In this document: one piece after another, positions 1 through 6,945 of the stretch
Layout of the letters: each line of letters opens with the position of its first letter
Position numbering within the stretch: the stretch's first letter is position 1
Assembly: GCA_947464215.1 (NCBI GenBank)
Contig: CANHVX010000049.1
Coordinates: forward strand, 1-7,035
Length of the DNA stretch: 7,035 nucleotides
Origin: Pseudomonadaceae bacterium
GTDB lineage: Bacteria > Pseudomonadota > Alphaproteobacteria > UBA2136 > UBA6156
Reading direction: 5' to 3'
Notes under the pieces: generated by a model
The model's input: the letters and a program-made list of their open reading frames with translations, nothing else
Told to the model about the DNA's origin: nothing
Database searches by the model: none
Program-made: the position numbers and the translations under genes

Positions 1-914
1 GGCACATTTTTCTCATGGCCGATGTCTTGCAGCATTTTCAGCACGGCTTCATTGGCGCCGCCATGGAGGGGGCCCCACAGGGTGGCCACACCAGCGGCAA
101 TGCACGCAAAGGGGTTGGCGCCGCTGCTGCCGGCCAGGCGCACGGTGCTGGTGCTGGCATTTTGTTCATGGTCGGCATGGAGCGTAAAGATGCGGTCCAT
201 CGCCTGTTCCACCACGGGGTTTACTTCATAATCCTTGGTGGGCACGGCAAACATCATGCGCAGAAAATTCCCCGCATAGCTCAAGTTGTTGTCGGGGTAC
301 ATAAAGGGCTGCCCCACGCTGTATTTGTAGGCCATGGCAGTCAGCGTCGGCATTTTGGCAATCAGCCGGTAGGCGGTTACTTCGCGGTGGCGCGGGTTAT
401 GGATATCCGTGCTGTCGTGGTAAAAGCTCGCCAAAGCACCCGTCACGCCGCACAGAATGCTCATCGGGTGCGCATCGGGGCGGAAGCCATGGTAGAACGT
501 CGCCACCTGTTCATGCACCATGGTGTGGTCCATCACGGTATTTTCAAATTTTTCAAGCTCGGTGCGGTTGGGCAGTTCACCAAACAGCAACAGGTAGCAC
601 ACTTCCAGGTAGCTGCAATGTTCCGCAAGCTGTTCAATGGGGTAACCGCGATGCATCAGCTCGCCTTTGTCACCATCGATGTAGGTAATGCCGCTCTGGC
701 ACGCCGCTGTGCTCATAAAGCCCGGGTCGTAGGTGAACACGCCATTGTTTTTATAGAGCGCGCGCACATCAGCCACCTGCGGCCCCACGGTGCCTTTCAG
801 CAGGGGGAGCGTCACCGTCACGGTGTCAGGTCCGCCGCCTTGCACGGTAGAACCACCGTTGTTGCTTCCGCCAGCGCTGGCACTTTTACTATTGAGCTTA
901 ACCACATTGGCCAT
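1..914 (-). CDS. gltA: Citrate synthase, type II, N-terminal 304 residues (3' end outside the window)
   Basis: The enzyme condenses oxaloacetate with acetyl-CoA to citrate, the entry step of the TCA cycle in the cytoplasm. The translation follows E. coli-type GltA almost without gaps: FTYDPGFMSTA (60-70), DNNLSYAGNF (208-217), AMDRIFTLHADHEQNASTST (238-257) and GPLHGGANEA (281-290). H284 matches the catalytic His264 of E. coli, and H246/H249 match His226/His229. The later catalytic His305 and Asp362 equivalents lie beyond position 1; about 140 residues should be missing. The ATG at 914 is the only possible start: an in-frame TAA lies at 941-939 with no other start codon between, and a weak AAGAAAG ribosome site sits about 9 bases upstream. 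Residues 9-30 are a Gly/Ser/Asn-rich stretch that makes the N-terminus about 20 residues longer than in E. coli. The truncation is a window-edge effect. Family assignment is very secure. Confidence 0.97.
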   Translation of the reverse strand, partial: MANVVKLNSKSASAGGSNNGGSTVQGGGPDTVTVTLPLLKGTVGPQVADVRALYKNNGVFTYDPGFMSTAACQSGITYIDGDKGELMHRGYPIEQLAEHCSYLEVCYLLLFGELPNRTELEKFENTVMDHTMVHEQVATFYHGFRPDAHPMSILCGVTGALASFYHDSTDIHNPRHREVTAYRLIAKMPTLTAMAYKYSVGQPFMYPDNNLSYAGNFLRMMFAVPTKDYEVNPVVEQAMDRIFTLHADHEQNASTSTVRLAGSSGANPFACIAAGVATLWGPLHGGANEAVLKMLQDIGHEKNV

Positions 915-947
915 AGCAACGGCTTTCTTGTTTTTGTGTTACACACC

Positions 948-976
948 AACCTAGGTGCACTGCAACATCAGGTCAA
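948..976 (-). promoter_or_regulatory. Possible gltA promoter
   Basis: On the minus strand TTGACC (976-971) is followed after 17 bases by TAGGTT (953-948). The -35 matches the sigma-70 consensus at five of six positions, the -10 at only three. A start of transcription near 941 would leave a leader of roughly 27 bases before the gltA ATG. A short inverted repeat, TGTGT-A-ACACA on the minus strand (945-935), would lie over the transcription start and could bind a regulator. The 121-base gap between dnaE and gltA has no clear terminator, so read-through from dnaE is also possible. Confidence 0.3.
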
Positions 977-1035
977 GCCCCTGCCCACAACTTGGTCATA
1001 TCCCATCACGCGCCGCGCTCTTCACGCCACACGCT

Positions 1036-4000
1036 TTAGGTCAGACGCACACCTTCCATATTCCGTAAATTCGCCAGCAGCGGCGTGCTTACGCCCACAC
1101 GCTTGGGCAAGCGCAGGGTGGCTTCCCCTTGGGGGCTTGGCAGTTTTAGCTTTACCAACGTCATACCTTTGGCTGCATCCTGCAACAGCTGTTGCAGGGC
1201 CGGCAATGCAGAGGGGTTGTCGACACAAATCACCAGCTCAGGCCGCTCGGCAAGGGTGGCCTCAAGGGGAACAATACTTTCCGCATTCACCCGCAAACGC
1301 TCGCCGTCTTGGGCCACTTTTATAGTGAACACAAACGGCCTGTTCAGCTGCTCATGCAACAGGGCATTGGCGGCATACGCTTCGGGGAAGAGCACAATCT
1401 CCCCCTGCCCCGAACTGTCCGAAACCGTCAGCACGCCCATGCGGTTGCCGCTTTTGGTTTTCACCTCACGTATGGCATGGATAATCGCCACCACACGGCA
1501 CACGCCCCCCCCGTTCAGGGCAAAGTCGGCAATCTCCGCCATGGGTTTTAGGCTGCCCATGCGGGCCAGGTCGGCGGCAAACGCGTCAAGCGGGTGGCTG
1601 GAAAGATAAAACCCCACCGCCTCCGCTTCATGTTGAAGTTTCTCCAAATAGGCCCACGGCGCCACAGTTTTGCAGCTGGCTTTGTAGGGGGCGGCATCCA
1701 CACCGTCATCGCCGCCGCCAAACAGGCTGGTCTGGCCGCTGGTGCGGGTGTCATCGGCGGCTTGGGCAAAGGCCAGCAGCGGGTCAAGGTTGGCCACAAT
1801 AAACGCGCGGTTGGGGTCCAGGGCATCCAAGGCACCGGCCTTGGCCAGCACTTCCAATTGGCGGCGGTTCATCACCTGCGGCCCCAAACGTTCCAGCAGG
1901 TTCCATATGTCGGTGTAGGGCCCTTTGGCGTCACGCTCGGCCACCAGCCGCCGCATGGCATCTTCCCCGGCGCCTTTTAACGCGGAAAGGGCATGGCGTA
2001 TCGCCGCCCCCTGCTCCGTGGCTTCCACCACAAACATCACGCCGCTGCGGTTCACACACGGCGCCAAAAGGGGCATTGGCGCACCCACACCACCGGCCTG
2101 CATGTCGGCCTTGTATTTGAACAGTTTGTCTTGGTTACCCCGGTCATAGGTCATGGTGGCGGCCATAAATTCAGCCGGATAATGCGCCTTCAAATACGCG
2201 GTCTGGAAGGAAATCAGCGCATACGCAATGGTGTGGGCTTTGTTGAAGCCATACTCGGCAAACCCTGCCATCAAATCAAAAATCGCCGAAGATTCGGTGT
2301 CTGCAATGCTGTGCAAGGTCGCGGCCCCGGCCATAAATTTGGCGCGCTCTTTGGCCATTTCTTCGGGCTTCTTTTTCCCCATCGCGCGGCGGAGCATATC
2401 CGCGCCACCCAAAGTATAACCCGCCATATCACGGGCCATCTGCATAATCTGCTCTTGGTAAACGGGCACGCCATAGGTCACTTCCAGCGCGGGCTTCAAA
2501 ATGGGGTGCGGATATTTCGCCTCCGCCTTGCCCAGTTTGCAGTTCACATAGTCGTCCACCATCCCCGTGCCCAAGGGCCCCGGCCGATACAGCGCCAAAA
2601 TCGCCGAAAGCGATTCCATATCATCGGCCTGCATTTTTTTCGTCAGCTCCGTAATCCCGCTGCCTTCAATCTGGAACACCCCCAGCGTGTGCCCATGCTT
2701 GAGCATGGTAAAGGTGGGGGCATCATCCAGCGGCGCGCGCATCACGTCAAAGTTGGGGTCATGGGCGGCGCGCACCATGTCTTCGGCCATACGTATCACC
2801 GAGAGGGTCTTTAACCCCAAAAAGTCAAATTTCACCAACCCCGCATATTCCGCATCGCTCATCGCCAGTTGGGTTACGGGCATGGGGCTGCGGGGGTCCA
2901 CATACAGGCCGCATACGGTGGCAATGGGGCGGTCGGCAATAATCACACCCGCCGCGTGGGTGCTGGCGTGGCGGTAACAGCCTTCCAGTTTCAGGGCGGT
3001 GTCCACCAGGCGGCGCACGTCGTCTTCGGCGTCATAGCGGGCGCGCAAACGCTCATCTTGGGCCAACACATCGGCAATGGGCGGCGGGTTGGCTCCTTCA
3101 GGGATAAGCGCCGCAACCTGCCCCACAAATCCATACCCAAGGCCCAGCACACGGCCCACGTCGCGCAAGCAGGCACGGGCTTTCAGGGTTCCAAAGGTTA
3201 TGATGTGCGCCACACGGTCGGCCCCATAACGTTCGCGGACGTAGGCAATCACTTCATCGCGGCGGTCTTGGCAGAAGTCCACGTCAAAGTCGGGCAGGCT
3301 CACCCGCTCGGGGTTCAAGAAACGCTCAAAATAAAGCTCCCAGCGCATGGGGTCCAGGTCCGTAATCTGCAAAGACCACGCCACCAAACTCCCCGCCCCG
3401 CTCCCACGCCCAGGCCCCACGGGTATGCCTTGGCGCTTCGCCCAGCGGATAAAATCCGACGTGATGAGGAAGTATCCCTCAAACCCCATCGAGATGATGA
3501 TACCCAGTTCATAGTCCAATTGTTTGTCATAACGCGCACGGGCGGCCGCGCGGGCGGCCTCATCCGCACAATGGGGGTAAACATCGGTTTCAAGGCGCAT
3601 CGCCAAACCTTTAGCGGCCTCTTCGCGTATCACCTCCACCACCGGCATATCGGGGCCGGCGCTGCCGCCAAATTCCCATGTCGGCATATACATCTGCTTC
3701 ACATGCACAGCGCTCAACAAAAACGCACACCGCGTGGCAATTTCCACCGTGTTGGCTAATGCCGAAGGGATATCGGCAAACGCCGCCACCATATCCTCCT
3801 CCGTGCGCAGATGTTGCCGCGGGCTAAAGCGCGGGCGGTTGGGGTCATCCATGGTGCTGCTCTCACCGATGGCGGCGAGCACCTCGGCAGCGTTCACATC
3901 CTCGGGTTTTAAAAAACGGGTATCGTTGGTGGCAACCAACGCGGCAACGGTTGCCGCGGCGTACCCCCGCAGAGCCTCTTCCAGCACCTTGTCGTGCCGC

Positions 4001-4560
4001 CCTTGGGGGCTATCGGCGGGCCACCCGTGGCGCTCCAGCTGCACGTAAAAACGGTCACCAAATCCGTGCCTTAGCGGGTCCAAAAACGCCTCAAGGCGCC
4101 CGTCCTGCACCCCCAGCGCCGCCCACCCCACTTGGCGTTGGCGGAAGGGCCCTGAAAGCACAATAAGCCCTTCATTCAATTCAACAACGCGGGCCAATTC
4201 CACGGCAGCATCGTCGTCGCCCAACTTGCGCATTTGGCTTTCGCTCACCAGCCGGGCAAGGCTTGCCCAACCCGTTGCATTTTTTACCAAAAGGGTCAGA
4301 AACCCAATCTGCCGCGCCCCCAATTGGCCATCCATCGGCGGCGCCAAAACCGGCAATTCCACGCCCAAAATCGGCTGTATTCCGGCACTTGCCACATATT
4401 TCCCCAGCTCGGCCGCACTGAATAAATTCCCAACTTCCGTCACACCCACGGCCGGAAAATTCTTCGCAGCCAAGGCCTTACCCAGTTTTTTCACCGGCAT
4501 GGTGCCACCCAACAGGGTAAAACTGCTTTTTACGGTCAGGGGGATATACCGAGGTGCCAC
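1036..4560 (-). CDS. dnaE: DNA polymerase III alpha subunit (replicative DnaE1)
   Basis: This is the catalytic subunit of the chromosomal replicase, 1174 residues (E. coli 1160). Order: a PHP domain (about 5-280), palm with the catalytic aspartates in PDFDVDF (D426, D428) and VKFDFLG (D579), and conserved fingers, YTLGGADMLRRAMGKKKPEE (715-734) and GFNKAHTIAYAL (771-782). Then follow a helix-hairpin-helix region (about 856-892), a beta-clamp motif QTSLF (943-947), an OB fold (about 1017-1062) and a C-terminal tau-binding-type region. The clamp motif and full length argue for DnaE1 rather than the error-prone DnaE2/ImuC. The start is GTG: an in-frame TAA at 4572-4570 leaves no earlier start, and the next ATG (residue 21) would cut conserved sequence. 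No Shine-Dalgarno is visible. The PHP domain is odd: both histidines of the usual HLRVHS motif are replaced (PLTVKS), TDxxN is TEVGN, and the usual NDVH is NDTR. It lies 69 bases downstream of lolD, as in other alphaproteobacteria. Confidence 0.97.
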   Translation of the reverse strand: MAPRYIPLTVKSSFTLLGGTMPVKKLGKALAAKNFPAVGVTEVGNLFSAAELGKYVASAGIQPILGVELPVLAPPMDGQLGARQIGFLTLLVKNATGWASLARLVSESQMRKLGDDDAAVELARVVELNEGLIVLSGPFRQRQVGWAALGVQDGRLEAFLDPLRHGFGDRFYVQLERHGWPADSPQGRHDKVLEEALRGYAAATVAALVATNDTRFLKPEDVNAAEVLAAIGESSTMDDPNRPRFSPRQHLRTEEDMVAAFADIPSALANTVEIATRCAFLLSAVHVKQMYMPTWEFGGSAGPDMPVVEVIREEAAKGLAMRLETDVYPHCADEAARAAARARYDKQLDYELGIIISMGFEGYFLITSDFIRWAKRQGIPVGPGRGSGAGSLVAWSLQITDLDPMRWELYFERFLNPERVSLPDFDVDFCQDRRDEVIAYVRERYGADRVAHIITFGTLKARACLRDVGRVLGLGYGFVGQVAALIPEGANPPPIADVLAQDERLRARYDAEDDVRRLVDTALKLEGCYRHASTHAAGVIIADRPIATVCGLYVDPRSPMPVTQLAMSDAEYAGLVKFDFLGLKTLSVIRMAEDMVRAAHDPNFDVMRAPLDDAPTFTMLKHGHTLGVFQIEGSGITELTKKMQADDMESLSAILALYRPGPLGTGMVDDYVNCKLGKAEAKYPHPILKPALEVTYGVPVYQEQIMQMARDMAGYTLGGADMLRRAMGKKKPEEMAKERAKFMAGAATLHSIADTESSAIFDLMAGFAEYGFNKAHTIAYALISFQTAYLKAHYPAEFMAATMTYDRGNQDKLFKYKADMQAGGVGAPMPLLAPCVNRSGVMFVVEATEQGAAIRHALSALKGAGEDAMRRLVAERDAKGPYTDIWNLLERLGPQVMNRRQLEVLAKAGALDALDPNRAFIVANLDPLLAFAQAADDTRTSGQTSLFGGGDDGVDAAPYKASCKTVAPWAYLEKLQHEAEAVGFYLSSHPLDAFAADLARMGSLKPMAEIADFALNGGGVCRVVAIIHAIREVKTKSGNRMGVLTVSDSSGQGEIVLFPEAYAANALLHEQLNRPFVFTIKVAQDGERLRVNAESIVPLEATLAERPELVICVDNPSALPALQQLLQDAAKGMTLVKLKLPSPQGEATLRLPKRVGVSTPLLANLRNMEGVRLT

Positions 4561-4595
4561 CTCAAAACATTACAAGCATTTCCGCCCAAAAACAA
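4561..4595 (-). promoter_or_regulatory. Weak candidate promoter for dnaE, possibly giving a leaderless mRNA
   Basis: TTGTTT (4595-4590) is separated by 17 bases from TAATGT (4572-4567), each matching the sigma-70 consensus at about three of six positions. The -10 candidate ends six bases before the GTG start, so transcription would begin at or next to the start codon. This would fit the lack of any ribosome binding site before dnaE. The match is poor and could be chance. Confidence 0.15.
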
Positions 4596-4618
4596 CCGCA
4601 CGCAACCCATCGCTGCGG
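4588..4618 (-). terminator. Possible terminator or attenuator between lolD and dnaE
   Basis: On the minus strand CCGCA (4618-4614) can pair with TGCGG (4600-4596). The stem extends by two more G-C pairs after a bulged G, closing a loop of about 8 bases. It is followed at once by TTGTTTTT (4595-4588). The stem is short and imperfect, so it may stop only part of the lolCD transcripts before dnaE. This is visible in the sequence; function is inference. Confidence 0.35.
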
Positions 4619-4629
4619 CGGCAAAGGCT

Positions 4630-5340
4630 TTATTTTTGCAGCCGTCCGTCGTGCATGGTCAGGGTGCGGTGGCAGCGTTTGGCCAGTGCACTGTTGTGGG
4701 TCACAATCAGCATGGCCAGCTGCTCTTTTTCAAGCAATTCAAACAACATATCGGCCACATCATCGGCCGTATGCGGGTCCAGGTTCCCGGTGGGTTCATC
4801 GGCCAATAACAGCTTGGGTTTGTTCATCAAAGCGCGCGCAATGGCCACCCGTTGCTGCTCTCCACCCGAAAGCTGGCTTGGGTAATGCGTGGCCCGCGCC
4901 GCCAAACCCACCGAATCCAAAAGGTATTTTGCACGTTCATGCATAGCGTGGGGGGTAAGTGTGCGCGCAATCAGCGCGGGCATCATCACGTTTTCCAGCG
5001 CCGTGAATTCGCGCAACAAGTGGTGGAACTGGTAAACAAACCCGCAGGTTGTATTGCGGAGAGCCGCCAGGGCATCATCATGCAACGCGGCCACATCGTT
5101 GCCCTCCACACGCACCGTGCCCGCATTGGGGCGGTCAAGCAGGCCTGCTACGTGCAAAAGCGTGCTTTTGCCGCTGCCACTGGGCCCCACAATAGCCACC
5201 GCCTCCCCCGCATTCAGCACCAAATCAGCACCATGCAGAACCACCGTCTCAGCCTCACCCTGGCCATACGCACGGCGTATCCCCTCCAAGGCCAGCAAAG
5301 GCGCCCCGTTAATTGCGTGTGTTATCTTCGGCTTAGCCAC
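4630..5340 (-). CDS. lolD: Lipoprotein-release ABC transporter ATPase LolD
   Basis: Cytoplasmic ATPase that powers extraction of outer-membrane lipoproteins from the inner membrane and their transfer to the periplasmic carrier LolA. All ABC motifs are present in 236 residues: Walker A GPSGSGKST (52-60), Q-loop Q104 in FVYQFHHLL, signature LSGGEQQRVA (157-166), Walker B LLLADEP (177-183) with catalytic E182, D-loop NLD (186-188) and switch H215 in IVTHN. FVYQFHHLLREFTALENV is typical of LolD within the MacB/FtsE-like group. The start is GTG at 5340, inside the end of the permease gene (overlap GTGGCTAA, 8 bases), with GGAG about 10 bases upstream; this implies translational coupling. MacB- or FtsE-type ATPases are the alternatives, but the partner permease and the neighbouring dnaE favour LolD. 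Confidence 0.95.
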   Translation of the reverse strand: MAKPKITHAINGAPLLALEGIRRAYGQGEAETVVLHGADLVLNAGEAVAIVGPSGSGKSTLLHVAGLLDRPNAGTVRVEGNDVAALHDDALAALRNTTCGFVYQFHHLLREFTALENVMMPALIARTLTPHAMHERAKYLLDSVGLAARATHYPSQLSGGEQQRVAIARALMNKPKLLLADEPTGNLDPHTADDVADMLFELLEKEQLAMLIVTHNSALAKRCHRTLTMHDGRLQK

Positions 5341-6583
5341 GGCGCAGCAGCTCCACAGGGTTAAATTGGCTGGCGCGCCAGGCGGGGTAAAGGCTCGCCA
5401 ATACCGTTAAAATCAAGGCCATCAGCAGCACGGCGCCAAGGTCAAGCGGGCTTAATTTGCTGGGCAATTCGCTTAAAAAATACACATCGCGGGGGAACAG
5501 GTCGACACCAAATACCACGCGGATACCATTCACCACCGCCGTCATATTGAAGATGACAAGCATCCCAAGCCCAGCGCCCGCAGCGGTGCCAAGGCCTCCC
5601 AACAGCATACCGTTGTAAAAGAAAATCCGCTGGATACTCCGCTGCGTCGCTCCCATGGTGCGCAGAATGGCAATATCGGCCAGCTTGTCATTCACCAGCA
5701 TCATTTGCCCGGTGATGATATTAAACGCCGCCACCAGCACAATGAGGGAAAGGATGATGAACATCGTCAACCGCTCCACCTGAAGGGCGCGGAAGAACTC
5801 GCCATTGGTCGTTTGCCAGGTGGTCAGGCCAATGTCGGGCGCATCGGCAAATTCTTGCGCGGTGCGGAAGATAAGGGGCGCCAAGGCGTCAATCTCCTGG
5901 GGGTTTTTTACGCGTATTTCCAGCGCGTCCACCGTGTCGCCACGGCGGAAGAAGTCTTGGGCATCGGCAAGGTTAGCAATCACCAACATGTTATCAAATT
6001 GCACCATCCCAAGCGCAAAGGTGGCTTCCACATCAAATGGCAACGCGCGGGGGATAAACCCAAACGGCGTGCGGGCACCTTCGGGGGCCAGCAGCGTCAC
6101 GGCGCTGCCTGGCAATGCGCCCACATTGGCGGCCAGGCCAACCCCCATCAAAACATGGCCTTGGGCAATGGTGGAAGATGCGGGTGCACCAAGGCCCCCA
6201 TTGTGCACGGCATCCACCACCATGGGGGGCAGGGTTGCCAGGCCGCGCATGTAGGCACCGGTGGCTTTGCCATCGGCGGTCACCAACACTTGGCCACCCA
6301 CATAGGGCACCACATTGTCCATGCCGGGCAAGGCCATCAGTTTGGCGGCAAGGGCTTCGGCCTTGGCCGTTTCAAGGCCCGCAATCTCTAATGTGGCATG
6401 CCCGGCCACACCCAAAATACGGTTCATAAGCTCGGCGCGGAAACCACTCATCACCGCCAGCACAATCAGCAGCGCCGCCACCCCAAGGGCAATCCCCAGC
6501 ACCGAGAACGCCGTTACCACACGGGTAAACCCACGCCGGCTACCCAAGTAGCGCCGAACAATCAAAGCGGTAAACGCAGCCAT
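5333..6583 (-). CDS. lolC: Lipoprotein-release permease, LolC/LolE/LolF family
   Basis: Inner-membrane subunit of the Lol exporter, 416 residues. Visible layout: cytoplasmic RRYLGSRR near the N-terminus, TM1 (about 22-46), a large MacB-like periplasmic domain (about 47-270), then TM2 (272-292), TM3 (about 322-350) and TM4 (381-400), with an FtsX-type C-terminal region. LVNDKLADIAILRTMGAT (296-313) is the cytoplasmic coupling segment diagnostic of LolC/E. The segment around 166-180 (PEGARTPFGFIPR) lies where LolC carries the Hook that holds LolA. Start: ATG 6583 has a good AGGAAGG ribosome site 6-8 bases upstream and matches the usual family N-terminus; an in-frame ATG at 6637 would add 18 Arg-rich residues without a ribosome site. 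It is the first gene of a lolC-lolD unit. Only one permease gene is present here, so a homodimeric LolF-like arrangement is likely, though a second permease elsewhere cannot be excluded. Confidence 0.93.
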   Translation of the reverse strand: MAAFTALIVRRYLGSRRGFTRVVTAFSVLGIALGVAALLIVLAVMSGFRAELMNRILGVAGHATLEIAGLETAKAEALAAKLMALPGMDNVVPYVGGQVLVTADGKATGAYMRGLATLPPMVVDAVHNGGLGAPASSTIAQGHVLMGVGLAANVGALPGSAVTLLAPEGARTPFGFIPRALPFDVEATFALGMVQFDNMLVIANLADAQDFFRRGDTVDALEIRVKNPQEIDALAPLIFRTAQEFADAPDIGLTTWQTTNGEFFRALQVERLTMFIILSLIVLVAAFNIITGQMMLVNDKLADIAILRTMGATQRSIQRIFFYNGMLLGGLGTAAGAGLGMLVIFNMTAVVNGIRVVFGVDLFPRDVYFLSELPSKLSPLDLGAVLLMALILTVLASLYPAWRASQFNPVELLRRG

Positions 6584-6627
6584 GGCCACCTTCCTAACAC
6601 AGGGTTGACTTTTCCGCCAACGCCTCC

Positions 6628-6654
6628 TAGACAACATTCAAGCAGAAATACACT
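6628..6654 (+). promoter_or_regulatory. Possible promoter of the small gene
   Basis: In the 98-base gap between the divergent lolC and small-gene starts, TAGACA (6628-6633) is followed after 15 bases by TACACT (6649-6654). They match the sigma-70 consensus at five and four positions, but the spacer is short. An alternative pairs TTGACT (6605-6610) with TAGACA as -10 at 17 bases. I see no convincing promoter for lolC on the other strand of this gap. Confidence 0.22.
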
Positions 6655-6681
6655 ATCTTGCCGTTTTCCAAGGGGTTTTTC

Positions 6682-6909
6682 ATGGAAATATTCCAAATTG
6701 ACCAACCGGTCCTGCTGGCCACCACACGCGGCCTCCGGCTCGAGACCCACAAACACAGCGCGCGCCAAAACCTCATGTCACAACCCGGTGTGGTCAAATA
6801 TCTCTACACCTGCTCACGTGGCGTCCAGCGTGCTCACGTCTTTTGGCAATGGGGAGGCGAAACCTACGCCATCAACGTGCCCATCAGCACACTCACACCT
6901 ATCGCGTAA
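6682..6909 (+). CDS. Small protein of unknown function, 75 residues
   Basis: I do not recognise this protein. It begins MEIFQIDQPV and ends in an apparently beta-rich half with an aromatic cluster (VFWQWGGETYAI, 53-64). It carries one cysteine (C44) and a mild positive charge, with no signal peptide and no obvious membrane segment, so it is probably cytoplasmic. Evidence that it is a real gene: the ATG has an AAGGGG ribosome site six bases upstream, the region is otherwise a gap between two conserved genes, and the stop codon runs straight into a strong terminator. A TTG at 6658 would give 83 residues but lacks a ribosome site. It is divergent from lolC and convergent with the probable proS, so it interrupts an otherwise one-directional cluster. 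A short spurious frame remains possible. Confidence 0.6.
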   Translation: MEIFQIDQPVLLATTRGLRLETHKHSARQNLMSQPGVVKYLYTCSRGVQRAHVFWQWGGETYAINVPISTLTPIA

Positions 6910-6936
6910 AAAGGCGCCCCTTGGGGCGCTTTTTTG
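6910..6936. terminator. Bidirectional intrinsic terminator
   Basis: GCGCCCC (6914-6920) and GGGGCGC (6923-6929) form a GC-rich stem, with CTTG as the practical loop. It is flanked by an A tract on the left (6908-6911) and a run of six T on the right (6930-6935). Each strand therefore reads as stem plus U tract. It lies between two converging genes, closing the small gene on the plus strand and the probable proS on the minus strand. Confidence 0.85.
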
Positions 6937-6945
6937 TTTATAGCC

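Noticed and set aside
15..1325. Plus-strand open frame of 436 codons
   Set aside because: It lies antisense to gltA, crosses the gap and runs into dnaE. Its translation is rich in His, Gly, Ala and Arg with no family motif, as expected from the complement of GC-rich codons.
1993..3759. Two long plus-strand frames (1993-2814 and 2869-3759)
   Set aside because: Both are fully antisense to the strongly conserved palm and fingers of dnaE and show no recognisable domain, so they are shadows of dnaE.
4564..4572. ATG just upstream of dnaE as a better start
   Set aside because: It is out of frame with dnaE and reads ATG TTT TGA, a two-codon frame.
5705..6391. Plus-strand frame of 228 codons opposite lolC
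   Set aside because: It is antisense to the periplasmic domain of the permease, has a His/Gly-rich composition and no motif.
6594..6628. AGGAGG (6628-6623) with a nearby TTG as a possible leader peptide before lolC
   Set aside because: The TTG is only two bases from AGGAGG, too close for normal initiation, and the frame would have just 8 codons.
6584..6637. 18-codon N-terminal extension of lolC from ATG 6637
   Set aside because: No ribosome site precedes 6637, the added residues are not like the family N-terminus, and ATG 6583 has a good AGGAAGG site.
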